From: Prevotellamassilia timonensis
Lineage (GTDB): Bacteria; Bacteroidota; Bacteroidia; Bacteroidales; Bacteroidaceae
Length of the DNA stretch: 64,000 nucleotides
Direction: 5' to 3'
Assembly: GCF_021531665.1 (NCBI RefSeq)
Contig: NZ_JADYUH010000003.1
Span: forward strand, 1-64,000
Shown: in pieces, positions 35,180-44,226 of the stretch
Layout: every line of letters begins with the position of its first letter
How positions within the stretch are numbered: position 1 is the stretch's first letter
Made by a program: the position numbers and the translations under genes
The notes under the pieces: model-generated
Databases searched by the model: none
Told to the model about the DNA's origin: nothing
What the model saw: the letters and a program-made list of their open reading frames with translations, nothing else

Positions 35180-35210
35180 CAAAAGTACAATCTTTTCCCG
35201 AAACTCCAAA
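35180..35210 (-). promoter_or_regulatory. Promoter of the tRNA Gly-Leu-Leu operon
   Basis: On the minus strand TTTG (35207-35210), a 19-bp spacer and TACTTTTG (35180-35187) match the phylum consensus exactly. Confidence 0.85.
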
Positions 35211-35420
35211 CATTCCGGCGCTTTTTTCGCAACTTCGTTCCATTTTTGAAGGCTTTGCTCAAGGGTGGTTTTACATTTTAGGGCGTGTCGTTTTCTCAGA
35301 GATGCACTTTTAGGGGTGGAGGCGGGAGCATGGCGGGTTGTGTGACTGACGTGACTTACAAAAGGCGCCACCAAAACGAAAACCAGCAAAACGCATGCTC
35401 GTTCTTTGGGTTGCTCCTTA

Positions 35421-35550
35421 TTCCTTATTCTTTACTCCTCCTTACTCCTCCTTACTCCTCCTTATCCTCCTTATCCTCCTTATCCTCCTTATCCTCCTTA
35501 TTCCTCCTTCCTCCTTCCTCCTTCCTCCTTCCTCCTTCCTCCTTTCTGTA
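35421..35550. repeat. Pyrimidine minisatellite upstream of a glycosyltransferase gene
   Basis: A purely CT/A-poor strand: first CTCCTTACT units, then about five 9-bp CTCCTTATC units, then about five 7-bp CTTCCTC units. Such arrays are prone to slippage. The array ends about 50 bp before a TAATTTTG box and 125 bp before the start codon, so copy-number change could affect transcription but not the reading frame. Confidence 0.8.
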
Positions 35551-35600
35551 AAACCTCCCTATAATTCTGACATGAAGCGTGTGAGTTGTTCGGAAAATGT

Positions 35601-35608
35601 TAATTTTG
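35601..35608 (+). promoter_or_regulatory. Possible -7 box for the glycosyltransferase gene
   Basis: TAATTTTG matches TAnnTTTG, 66 bp before the start codon. No good TTTG is found at the expected distance upstream. Confidence 0.4.
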
Positions 35609-35673
35609 TGCGGTGAGAATCATTTCATCTTTCCATCCATTTGTTTTTCTATTCAAAATCCTTTCTGCTCATC

Positions 35674-36606
35674 ATGGATAAAATTGCTGTGCTCATTCCT
35701 TGTTATAACGAAGAAACCACCATCGGCAAGGTGATTGACGATTTCAAAGTCGCTTTGCCGGAGGCGACAATTTATGTCTATGACAACAACTCCACAGACC
35801 ACACTTTGGCAGTGGCTGCTGCGCATGGTGCGGTGGTGCGGCGTGAAACAAAACAGGGAAAGGGGCACGTGGTGAGAAGAATGTTTCGAGAAGTGGAGGC
35901 GGAGTGCTATGTCATGACGGACGGTGATGACACCTATCCTGCTGACTTTGCCCCAAAACTTTGTGAACCAATCTGGAGAGGGGAGGCAGACATGGTGGTG
36001 GGAGACCGCCTCTCTGCCACATATTTTGAAGAGAACGACCGCCCTTTCCACAATTTTGGAAACCGTCTGGTTCGGAAACTCATCAACAGCATGTTTCACT
36101 CGCACGTGAAAGACATCATGACAGGCTATCGTGCTTTCAGCAGATTTTTTGTGAAGAACATGCCGGTGACTTCGTCGGGGTTTGAGATTGAAACGGAAAT
36201 GACCATTCACGCCTTAGACAAAAACTTTTCGTTGGCGGAAATTCCTGTGGATTTTCGCAACCGCCCACAAGGCAGTGTCTCCAAACTGAACACTTTGACG
36301 GATGGTTTCAAGGTGATTTGTACGGTGATTCGTTTGTTCCGCGACTATCGACCCTACGCTTTTTTCTCCTCCCTTTCCTTGTTGCTGTCGGTGGCTGCCT
36401 TGACTGCATTGTATCCTGTGTTGTGTGAGTATTTCGCCACGGGTCTTGTTCCTCGTTTTCCGACCCTCATCGTGTGTGGCTTCGTTCTGTTGCTTGCCAT
36501 ACTGCTTTTCATTGGCGGTGTGATTTTGGAAGTTATCAATCGCAAACACAGACAACTCTACGAACTCCTTCTTCTCCGTTTTCAAGAAGCGAAAAAGAAG
36601 GAGTGA
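35674..36606 (+). CDS. Membrane-associated family 2 glycosyltransferase (DPM1/GtrB-like)
   Basis: A 310-aa protein with an N-terminal GT-A domain (MDKIAVLIPCYNEETTIGKV; IYVYDNNSTDHT; DxD motif in VMTDGDDTYP near residue 90; TGYRAFSR and SSGFEIETEMTIHAL typical of polyprenyl-phosphate sugar transferases) and two C-terminal membrane helices (residues about 225-245 and 265-290). Expected to load a sugar onto a lipid carrier at the inner membrane. The ATG at 35674 is preferred to a start 33 bases earlier because the protein family begins with the first beta strand. Transcribed alone. Confidence 0.88.
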   Translation: MDKIAVLIPCYNEETTIGKVIDDFKVALPEATIYVYDNNSTDHTLAVAAAHGAVVRRETKQGKGHVVRRMFREVEAECYVMTDGDDTYPADFAPKLCEPIWRGEADMVVGDRLSATYFEENDRPFHNFGNRLVRKLINSMFHSHVKDIMTGYRAFSRFFVKNMPVTSSGFEIETEMTIHALDKNFSLAEIPVDFRNRPQGSVSKLNTLTDGFKVICTVIRLFRDYRPYAFFSSLSLLLSVAALTALYPVLCEYFATGLVPRFPTLIVCGFVLLLAILLFIGGVILEVINRKHRQLYELLLLRFQEAKKKE

Positions 36607-36636
36607 GGGTAGAGACGGGGAAGAAAGCAAAAGAGT

Positions 36637-36892
36637 GGAACGTTCCTTATTCCATAATTTATTTTTGCTGTCCGCTAAAAAAAATTTGAAGTCAATGATG
36701 TCCGGTAAATGTCTTTTGTAGTTTTGTCTAAACACCTCCGTGACACCTCCGTGACATCTCCGTGATACCGTCACCGCACCGTCATGACAGCGTTGGAATA
36801 TTGTAGAAGGGGCTTTTTCTGCGTAAACATCAACGGAGTCAAACCATAAAGTGTGTTTACCGTACAGCAAAAATAATTTATAGAACAGTCCT
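36637..36892. repeat. Inverted-repeat bounded segment, relative of the 75-bp element
   Basis: CCATAATTTATTTTTGCTGT (from 36652) and the complement of ACAGCAAAAATAATTTATAG (36864-36883) match at 20 of 23 positions when the neighbouring bases are included, and so bracket about 230 bp. The outer left part GGAACGTTCCTTATTCC and the outer right part TATAGAACAGTCCT recall the two ends of the elements at 28055 and 33069. The inside carries three ACCTCCGTGAC repeats and no gene. It fills the gap between convergent genes. Confidence 0.6.
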
Positions 36893-37825
36893 TTAGTCTT
36901 TAGGGATTCCGATGCGGAAGGCGAGTGACCAAACGAAGAGAGACGAGAGGAGCGTGAGCACGGCAATGCCAACGGTGTTGAAGAGGAAATACGCCCAAGG
37001 CGTGATGCCGTGAACCGGTGCCACGTCAAACATCATGGCACTTTGAATCTCTGCCAAGCTGCCGCCAAAATAGGTTACGGCGGGGATGAGTACAATGGCT
37101 GCCGCGGGAAGAAGCATCAGGAACCAAAGGAAGAAAATGAGGAAAGAAGCGTGTGCCGGAGCACGGAAACTTCGTCCAATGCTTTTCAAGAAGGAGACCT
37201 GCTGCAGGCGTCGAACCACCTGCGCGGTGTGGGTGACGACAAGCAAGAAAAGCAGCAGAAGCAGCAGCGGCAGCAGATAGATGCTCTGACTCTTCACGAG
37301 CAGCCATCCGGCGGCAGCCGTGAATCCCAACCAAAGCAAGAGGCGCAAGAACGTGTAAGGAAGATGAATCCATGTTCTTTTCAGGCTCTTTTTCCAGATG
37401 AGTTTCTGTGGAATGTGCGGAAAGAATCCTTTCTTTGCCGTCAGTCGAATTGTTTCGCAGAGTTGGGCTTGCAACCAGGCGTCCGCGAAGAGGAGAAAGA
37501 CCAGACTGACTGCTCCCACGATGAGACTGTGGTCCGAAGGAAGCAAGAGCAAGTGCCACGGAAACTCTTCTTCTCCGGTCGTGCGGAGAAGGAGATAGGG
37601 CTGCACGCTGTTGGAAACATAGTCCGTCAGTGCTTCCATCAGTCCGCTCAAGGAAAGCGAGAACAAAAGCAGTGCGGGGAGAACGGCGCGCAAATAGCCG
37701 GAAAAGTTCAGCGAAAAAGTTTTCCACGCCATCCAAAGACTCTTGAATGGTCCGTGGGAAGAAGTCAAATCAATTTTCTGTTTCATGAACGTGAATGTGG
37801 GGAGCGGGGAGTCCGCTTGTGTCAT
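36893..37825 (-). CDS. Polytopic membrane protein, unrecognised
   Basis: A 310-aa protein with about six predicted membrane helices, for example LRAVLPALLLFSLSLSGL, LIVGAVSLVFLLFADAW, FLRLLLWLGFTAAAGWLLV, IYLLPLLLLLLFLLVV, FLIFFLWFLMLLPAAAIVL and TVGIAVLTLLSSLFVW. The start at 37825 overlaps the mltG stop by 4 bp (ATGA), which fixes the operon relation; a start at 37786 is possible. No family is recognised beyond a general resemblance to Bacteroidales inner-membrane proteins. Context suggests an envelope role. Confidence 0.75.
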   Translation of the reverse strand: MTQADSPLPTFTFMKQKIDLTSSHGPFKSLWMAWKTFSLNFSGYLRAVLPALLLFSLSLSGLMEALTDYVSNSVQPYLLLRTTGEEEFPWHLLLLPSDHSLIVGAVSLVFLLFADAWLQAQLCETIRLTAKKGFFPHIPQKLIWKKSLKRTWIHLPYTFLRLLLWLGFTAAAGWLLVKSQSIYLLPLLLLLLFLLVVTHTAQVVRRLQQVSFLKSIGRSFRAPAHASFLIFFLWFLMLLPAAAIVLIPAVTYFGGSLAEIQSAMMFDVAPVHGITPWAYFLFNTVGIAVLTLLSSLFVWSLAFRIGIPKD

Positions 37826-38865
37826 TTGATGTTTCTTTGGTCCAAAGCCTCCGCATATTTTCGAGCATTTTCCATGTGCTCTTCGTAGGTCGTGGCGAAA
37901 CAATGTTTTCCCGAAAAGTCCGGACTGGCACACATATATATATAGGAGTGTTCTGCCGGATGGAGCACTGCTTCCACCGAAGATTCCGAGGGAATGCAAA
38001 TCGGTCCGGGCGGGAGTCCCTCGACACGATAGGTGTTGTAGGGGCTTTCGACAGTCAGGTGGTGGTGCATGATGCGTTTAATCGAGAAGTCATTCAGTGC
38101 ATATTTCACCGTTGGGTCTGCTTGCAGTTTCATTCCTTGGCGCAGTCGGTTGAGATACATTCCTGCCACGGCGTTTCGTTCCGGTTCGTAGGCGGTTTCT
38201 TGTTCGACGATGGAAGCCAGTGTCATCACCTCGTTGGGGGTCAGTCCCAGAGCTTCAGCATCTGCTTTCCTTTGCTTTGTCCAAAAGTTCTGATATGCTT
38301 TTTTCATCTTCCACAAGATTTCATTCGGCGTGATGTCCCAATAGCAGTAATAGGTGTTGGGAATGAAGAGTGCGATGGCAGTTTGTGGAGTCATGCCACA
38401 TTCCTTCAACGTCGTGGTGTCGGTGAAGGCTTCCAGCAGTTGGAGCGAATCGGCAGCGAGGCAGGTGGAGAGGCGTCCTGCAAGATCTTCCACCTTTCGG
38501 ATGCAAGGCACGACCACCAGTTTCACTGTTTCCTTGTGGTTGCCCCTCAGTCTTCTCACGATGGTGAAAGCCGAGGCTCCCTTGCCGACTTGGAATTTAC
38601 CGGGGTGAATGTGTGAGGAATAGTTCGTAAGGAAAGCAAGCAGTTTGACGCCTTGCATTTTCAGCGAGTTCCCTGCCAGCGGTTCAAGTTGCTCCATCAC
38701 GGAAGCTGCGGTGTCTCCTTCACGGACATAAATGCTCGCCGGAGCATCGGAAGAGCGGAAGGAGGAGAAAAGAGTGTAGGCGAAAACGGAGACAAACAGC
38801 AACAGTGCGCAGAGGATGCTGAGCCAAGTTTTCTTTTGGCGACTGTATGATGAAAATGGTTTCAT
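37822..38865 (-). CDS. mltG: Endolytic murein transglycosylase MltG
   Basis: A 347-aa single-pass inner-membrane lytic transglycosylase that cuts nascent peptidoglycan strands. One N-terminal helix (TWLSILCALLLFVSVFAYTL) is followed by a LysM-like region (ASIYVREGDTAASVMEQL) and the YceG catalytic domain, with the catalytic Glu in TLASIVEQETAYEPER near residue 220. NRLRQGMKLQADPTVKYAL and GLPPGPICIPS are strong family signatures. It lies 6 bp downstream of the SpoIID fusion gene and overlaps the next gene, so three envelope genes form one operon. Confidence 0.95.
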   Translation of the reverse strand: MKPFSSYSRQKKTWLSILCALLLFVSVFAYTLFSSFRSSDAPASIYVREGDTAASVMEQLEPLAGNSLKMQGVKLLAFLTNYSSHIHPGKFQVGKGASAFTIVRRLRGNHKETVKLVVVPCIRKVEDLAGRLSTCLAADSLQLLEAFTDTTTLKECGMTPQTAIALFIPNTYYCYWDITPNEILWKMKKAYQNFWTKQRKADAEALGLTPNEVMTLASIVEQETAYEPERNAVAGMYLNRLRQGMKLQADPTVKYALNDFSIKRIMHHHLTVESPYNTYRVEGLPPGPICIPSESSVEAVLHPAEHSYIYMCASPDFSGKHCFATTYEEHMENARKYAEALDQRNIK

Positions 38866-38871
38866 GAGACT

Positions 38872-41800
38872 TTATTCTTGAAGTGTGGTGAGTTGACTTC
38901 CGGGATAGTAGTGTGAGAGAATTTGTGCGTAGTCATAGCCCTGCTTTGCCATGACGGCAGCACCGATTTGGCAAAGCCCGACGCCGTGTCCCCAGCCCGC
39001 TCCGGTGAGTTTAAAGCATTTCAATTCTCCGTTCTCATATTCTTTATCTACGACAAAGGCGGAACTGTAGAGATGAGTCGGACTCAGCAGGCGGCGAATT
39101 TCCAGTTCTTTGCCCACGGTGAGTGTGCGTTCGCTTCCCACGATTTTCAGCAGAGAGAGTCTGCCGCCGGCACCACGCTTTACAGGAATCAAATCCGTGA
39201 TGCGCCCCAGTTCCTCGCCGGATTTCTCAAGAATCCAGGCGTGCACCTCTTCCGGGGTGAAGTTGACGGTCCAGCGGTAGAAGTCCGTCGTTTCGCAGTC
39301 ATAGTCATTCAAAACCTCCTGGAGCAGTTCTTGGTCCGTGGTGTGACAGAAGGAGGGCGGTGCGGAGCGAATCCATTTTTCCGCTTCCTCCTCGTTGGTC
39401 AGGTCGGGGAGGTCGGTGTGCGTTTGGTCGTCTCTCACGGGAGAGAGATAGGGGAAGGTTTGTTCTTCCCAGCAGGTGTCGTAACTTTCGCTCACTCCAC
39501 CGCAGCACTTGGAGAAGCGCGTGTCGCAGAGTGCTCCTTCGAAGGTCAGAATCTGTCCTCGCGTGGCTTGCACCGCCTCCGCCACTTGCGGGAGGACAGC
39601 TTGTCCGATGCCTTGGTAGCGCTGGCAGTGGTCATCGGCGCACACATCAAAGAGCACGTGGTCATTGCCGTTGTACCATTTCACAATGGAGTCCTGGTGG
39701 CGCACGAAACTGAAAGAGTTTGTGTGGCGCGGTGCGTTGTGGCGTCGGATGATTTGGTTATAGACCCAACTTCTGGAAATCACGGCGTGTGCTCTCAGCA
39801 GTTGCGGCGAGGAGGTGGCTTTCATTTCTGAGGAAATCACGCTGACGAGATAGTCCTCGATGGCGATGATGTTGACAGCCAGAAGTCTTCCGTCCTCGAT
39901 GATGAGTTTCAGTGCGCCGTGGAAGGACTGGCGGCAGTTTCGCTGCCAGTGAAATCCGATGCCGATGGGAACCTCGTTCAGTGTGAAGAAGTCCGTGCAG
40001 GTAGAGGGGGTGAAACAAAGTTCGGAGTAGAGGTTGCCGTTCCATTCCACTCCTCCTTCTTTGACGCAGACTTTCTGTAAGCCCGAGACCTTTTGTCCTT
40101 TTGCGGAGTAGAGACCGTTGAGACTGAACTCCAGTGTTTCAGCCTTCATGATTCCGACCGCCACTTCGGAGTCTGCTTCCGGCAGTTTGACAGCACGTTC
40201 TGTGGCGTTTTCGTTGTTCGGGGCAGAGTGGAGGCGTTTAGCAATTTTGTTTGCGTCGCCGGGTGTGATGGCAACCTCTCGCAGGATGGCTTGTGCTTTG
40301 GCAGGCGTGATTTTCTCAAAGTCCTCCAATCGGGGTGCCACGAGCAGTCCTCCCATGTCCAGTGCTCCCGGACTGATGAGTAGATGCTGTTTCCCTTCTG
40401 CCGTGTAGCACGCCGGGCGGTGGGCTCGGCGGGGGAAGATGACGGTGGTGACGGAATCGGCGTTTGCGTTCTCCTCCATGTTGCTCCAGCAAAGCAGGTT
40501 GAAGTCCGGTTCTTCTCGGTCGCCGCGCTCCAAAGCCTCAATGACTTTCAGCGTCAGCAAGATGTTCGCTTTCACGCTTCCCTTGACCACAAAGGCGGGG
40601 CAGGCGTAACCCTGCAGACGGAAAATGCCGTCAGTCTGCGGCGAACAACCTTTTTCCGCCATTTCGTTTTTTTCCTGCGGAGAGAAAGGATAGATTTGTT
40701 CAAGCTGATTATCATATTGTTTCCAGTCTCTTTCAATGGGCACAAACCCTCTTGCTCCGGCTTGCAGGTGAGCATGGTCGGGTGCCGACGCACCGCAGCG
40801 CGCACCGTTGTAGAAGAAAAGGAATGAAGGCATCTGTTTCGCCAGGAGCGGTGTCTTTTCTGCGAAGAGACTGTAGGTCTGTGGCTGATGAGCGCGAGTG
40901 GGAATCGTCAGGTGGTGTGGAAGGATGGGGTAGGGATTTACGAGAATGCGAAGTGTGCCGTAGGCGGGCAGGTTATACTGCTCGGCAGGTCGGTTCTCTT
41001 CGCAAAGGAAGCAGGGACGGTTTTTGATGGTGCGTTTGTCGATTTGTGCTCCCGTGCTTTTGATTCTGCGCGGATTGCACTGCACTGCCAGTTCGCACTC
41101 CTCCAGGGGTAGTGTTCTGGTTTTCATTTGCTTCTCCACTTCTTCGAAGCGCACTTTCACTTCTTCCCAGCGTTCGAGCTGTTTCTGAAAGAACGTTTTC
41201 ACCTCCACCTCGTCGGCTTCATGTTTTCTGAGTCGGATGAGTTGTTTGCGAGCGTTCAGTTCCATCTCGCGCAGTCGGTCCTTGTAGAGGTTGTTCTTGT
41301 TGATACGGGTGATGTCGAGCGCTGCGTCAGAGTTCCCTTCCCATCTGCGGCAGAGATAGAGTTCGTCGTAGATGCGGTGGATGTGCCAGGTGCGGGAGAT
41401 GGTCAGTCCGAGTGCATAGTCTTCTCCGTAGCTTGTGTTGGGGAAACCAATGCGGCGCAGGATGTGGGTGCGGAAGGCTCGTGGTGCTCCCAACCCGTTG
41501 ATGCGGAGTGCGTTGTTGCGTCCGTTTTCGGCAGTCCATTCTTTGTGGTCGATGAGTCCGGGCGGAAGAGTCTGAAGATGGAAGTCCACCATGCGATAGC
41601 TTCCAATCACCATCGCTGCCGGTGCTGTGCCGGAGAAGGCGTTGCGGATGCGCTCCAACACGTCCGGTGCGGAGTAGAGGTCATCGGAGTCAAGTTGCAC
41701 GGCATATTTTCCGCAGTGTTCCGAACGAATTGCCACGTCCCAGCATCCTCCGATGCCCAAATCTGTTCTTTCAGGTCGGATGACCACGAGACGGTCGCCG

Positions 41801-42738
41801 ATGTCGGGACGTTGTTTCATTTCTGCCAGAGCCTCCGTCGTGCCATCGTTGGAGTGGTTGTCCACCACGATGACGTTGAAGTCAAAGTCTGCTTGTTGCG
41901 AAAGCGCACTTTCCACGGCGTCTTGAATCGTTCGCACACGGTTTCTGACGGGAATGATGACAGAAACCTCCACGGGATAGTCCTCCTCGTTGTCGGGCGG
42001 AAGGTCTTCCCAGTCTTGCGGGGCGAGATAGGCATCAATTTGTTTCAAGTGTTCGGTGCAGGCACGCTCCATTTCAAGTTGCACGGCACGCGCGGCGGGG
42101 TTCACGTAGTCAAACTGTTTTTCGCCCGATGCTCGGTGGTCGGTCTCGATTTCGGTGTAGAGGATTTCCGGCAGGTGGAAGATGATGCCTTTGCGGGAGA
42201 GGAAGAGGCGGAGGGCATACCATCCGGCGTAGCGGAAGCGCGGGGTGGGAGTGGAGTGCAGAAACTCTCTGAGCGACTCCGTTCGAATGAGCACGAGACT
42301 TCCGAAGTCAAAGTCATCGCGCAGAGCTCCCGCGGTGTAGTCAATGCACGGGTGAGCTCCGTGACTGTCGTTTCGGTCGCAATAGACCATTTCTGCTCCG
42401 GTGGCTTCCGCTGTTTGCAGCATTCTTTCCCAGCATCGGTGGGAAGGGATGATTTCGTGGGTGCTGAGCGAGAGGAAAAGATAGGGTGACTCTGCTGCTG
42501 CCGCCACGGCACGCAGGAATTTTGTGCCGGTGAGCACTTCGCTTGCCTCCAGAAGTTTCATTTTCTCGTTGGAGGGAAGGCTGACTGTTGAGGTGTTGTC
42601 GGGTGAAACGAGGAAAACGTTTTTCACCACGTTGCTTTTTGCGGATTCCGCGAAGTCCGGATGCGCGGCTGCGCTGGCAGGCAGAAAGATATCGGTTAGC
42701 ATTGGCTTTTGCTTTTTGGGGGAACACGAATGGTTCAT
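38872..42738 (-). CDS. Three-domain fusion: GT2 glycosyltransferase, DUF4922 HIT-like domain and SpoIID domain
   Basis: One uninterrupted 1288-aa frame. Residues about 255-500 are a GT2 domain ([20 protein letters not shown]; DxD in [13 protein letters not shown]; preceded by a GT-like N-terminal half). Residues about 560-840 match DUF4922: [10 protein letters not shown], then the nucleotidyl-transfer motif HAHLQ (HxHxQ) in [10 protein letters not shown] near residue 653, like GalT/GDP-sugar phosphorylases. Residues about 930-1288 are SpoIID/Lyt[27 protein letters not shown] and [13 protein letters not shown] at the C terminus. SpoIID domains act on peptidoglycan outside the cytoplasm, but no signal peptide or membrane segment is visible, so how the parts share a location is unclear. 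An alternative start is the Met at residue 13. Confidence 0.82.
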   Translation of the reverse strand: MNHSCSPKKQKPMLTDIFLPASAAAHPDFAESAKSNVVKNVFLVSPDNTSTVSLPSNEKMKLLEASEVLTGTKFLRAVAAAAESPYLFLSLSTHEIIPSHRCWERMLQTAEATGAEMVYCDRNDSHGAHPCIDYTAGALRDDFDFGSLVLIRTESLREFLHSTPTPRFRYAGWYALRLFLSRKGIIFHLPEILYTEIETDHRASGEKQFDYVNPAARAVQLEMERACTEHLKQIDAYLAPQDWEDLPPDNEEDYPVEVSVIIPVRNRVRTIQDAVESALSQQADFDFNVIVVDNHSNDGTTEALAEMKQRPDIGDRLVVIRPERTDLGIGGCWDVAIRSEHCGKYAVQLDSDDLYSAPDVLERIRNAFSGTAPAAMVIGSYRMVDFHLQTLPPGLIDHKEWTAENGRNNALRINGLGAPRAFRTHILRRIGFPNTSYGEDYALGLTISRTWHIHRIYDELYLCRRWEGNSDAALDITRINKNNLYKDRLREMELNARKQLIRLRKHEADEVEVKTFFQKQLERWEEVKVRFEEVEKQMKTRTLPLEECELAVQCNPRRIKSTGAQIDKRTIKNRPCFLCEENRPAEQYNLPAYGTLRILVNPYPILPHHLTIPTRAHQPQTYSLFAEKTPLLAKQMPSFLFFYNGARCGASAPDHAHLQAGARGFVPIERDWKQYDNQLEQIYPFSPQEKNEMAEKGCSPQTDGIFRLQGYACPAFVVKGSVKANILLTLKVIEALERGDREEPDFNLLCWSNMEENANADSVTTVIFPRRAHRPACYTAEGKQHLLISPGALDMGGLLVAPRLEDFEKITPAKAQAILREVAITPGDANKIAKRLHSAPNNENATERAVKLPEADSEVAVGIMKAETLEFSLNGLYSAKGQKVSGLQKVCVKEGGVEWNGNLYSELCFTPSTCTDFFTLNEVPIGIGFHWQRNCRQSFHGALKLIIEDGRLLAVNIIAIEDYLVSVISSEMKATSSPQLLRAHAVISRSWVYNQIIRRHNAPRHTNSFSFVRHQDSIVKWYNGNDHVLFDVCADDHCQRYQGIGQAVLPQVAEAVQATRGQILTFEGALCDTRFSKCCGGVSESYDTCWEEQTFPYLSPVRDDQTHTDLPDLTNEEEAEKWIRSAPPSFCHTTDQELLQEVLNDYDCETTDFYRWTVNFTPEEVHAWILEKSGEELGRITDLIPVKRGAGGRLSLLKIVGSERTLTVGKELEIRRLLSPTHLYSSAFVVDKEYENGELKCFKLTGAGWGHGVGLCQIGAAVMAKQGYDYAQILSHYYPGSQLTTLQE

Positions 42739-42854
42739 GAATGCTTGCGAAATGTTTCATGAACTTTTCGTGTCAAGGAGTTTATGGGCAACAATGATTT
42801 TGCGCTGCGCGGTTGTAGCGTGGCGAAGTTGCATTTTCGCCACGTCTTGTTGCG

Positions 42855-44075
42855 TTATTTCCAGTTTTTGGCGAGTCCTCCTTCGCTGGTTTCTCTGTAG
42901 AGAGAGGGGAGGTCGTGTCCGGTTTGTTTCATCACCTCCACCGTTTTGTCGTAGGAGATGCGGTGCACGCCGTCGGCGAAGGTGGCATAGACGTTGGCGT
43001 CGAGGGCGCGTGCGGCTGCGTGGGCGTTTCTTTCGATGCAGGGAATTTGAACGAGTCCGCAGATGGGGTCGCAGGTCATGCCGAGGTGGTGTTCCAATCC
43101 CATTTCTGCTGCATATTCAATCGTGGCGAGTGAGCCGCCGAAGATGTAGTTCGCAGCAGCGGCAGCCATGGCACACGCCACTCCGACCTCAGCCTGACAT
43201 CCGGCTTCTGCGCCGGAGATGCTGGCTCTGCTCTTGGCGATGTTTCCGATGAGTCCGGCAGTGGCGAGGGCGTGGAGGATTCGCGGAATGGGGAAGCGGC
43301 GAGATTTTTGGATGTGATAGAGCACAGCCGGGACGACGCCTGATGCTCCGCAGGTGGGCGCTGTGACAATCACTCCACCGGAGGCGTTCTCCTCGCTGAC
43401 GGCGAGGGCGTAGGAAAAGACGAGGCCGCGGCTTCGGAGATTGTCGCCGTAGCCCATGGCTCGGATGTAGTAGTCCGGTGCTTTTCTTCTCAGTCTCAGC
43501 ACGCCCGGCAACACGCCTTCGTGGGCGATGCCTCTTTCGACGGCAGCGCACATGGTTTCCCAGACCGTGTTGAGGTAGTCCCAAATGGCGGAGGACTCTC
43601 TTGCTTCGACATATTCCCAGTAGGACTTTCCCTCTGCGCGACACCAGGCTTGGATGTCGCTGAGGTGGTCCAAGTCATAGACGTCGGGAGTTTGCAGAAT
43701 CGTGTCCCCCTCCTCTGCCAGGGCTCCTCCTCCAACGCTATAGACGGTCCAGGCGTCTTTTCCCTCCACCTCGTTCGTGACGGGTTCGGTGGCACCGGGG
43801 CAGAACTCAAATTTCATGCCGTTGGGGTGGTAGGGGAGCACCGTCTCCGGTTTCCAAACGAAGTCAGTTTTTTCTTCGCCGAGCACTTGGGCGATGGCGA
43901 AGTCCGTGAGGTGACCTTTTCCTGTGGCGGCGAGACTGCTGTAGAGTGTGACGCGGAAGCGTCCGTTTTCTTGGCTGTGTCGTTGCAGATAGATTTCGGC
44001 GGCTTTGCGTGGTCCCATCGTGTGGCTGGAGGAAGGTCCTTGTCCGATGCGAAAAAGTTCGGTGAGTGATTTCAT
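42855..44075 (-). CDS. sdaA: L-serine ammonia-lyase (iron-sulfur, single-chain)
   Basis: A 406-aa 4Fe-4S enzyme deaminating serine to pyruvate. The N-terminal beta domain starts MKSLTELFRIGQGPSSSHTM, the family signature. The alpha domain holds the cluster Cys residues in VTAPTCGASGVVPAV, LEHHLGMTCDPICGLVQIPC and nearby, and SGAEAGCQAEVGVACAMAAA is the conserved substrate loop. Both domains lie in one chain, as in most anaerobes. Transcribed alone, 116 bp before the fusion gene. Confidence 0.94.
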   Translation of the reverse strand: MKSLTELFRIGQGPSSSHTMGPRKAAEIYLQRHSQENGRFRVTLYSSLAATGKGHLTDFAIAQVLGEEKTDFVWKPETVLPYHPNGMKFEFCPGATEPVTNEVEGKDAWTVYSVGGGALAEEGDTILQTPDVYDLDHLSDIQAWCRAEGKSYWEYVEARESSAIWDYLNTVWETMCAAVERGIAHEGVLPGVLRLRRKAPDYYIRAMGYGDNLRSRGLVFSYALAVSEENASGGVIVTAPTCGASGVVPAVLYHIQKSRRFPIPRILHALATAGLIGNIAKSRASISGAEAGCQAEVGVACAMAAAAANYIFGGSLATIEYAAEMGLEHHLGMTCDPICGLVQIPCIERNAHAAARALDANVYATFADGVHRISYDKTVEVMKQTGHDLPSLYRETSEGGLAKNWK

Positions 44076-44226
44076 GAGAAAGTGGATGTATGTCTTATTT
44101 TTCTCTCCGCAAATGCGCTCTAATTGGTATTATCATGAAACCCTTTATTAGATTTACCATATATATAAGCGGTGGCGGGGAGAGCGTCTGTGTTTGTTTG
44201 TGGTATTCTGTTTGAAGTGTTGGTTA

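Noticed and set aside
41128-42489. A 453-codon plus-strand frame inside the fusion gene
   Set aside because: Antisense to a clear GT2 domain; no homology visible.
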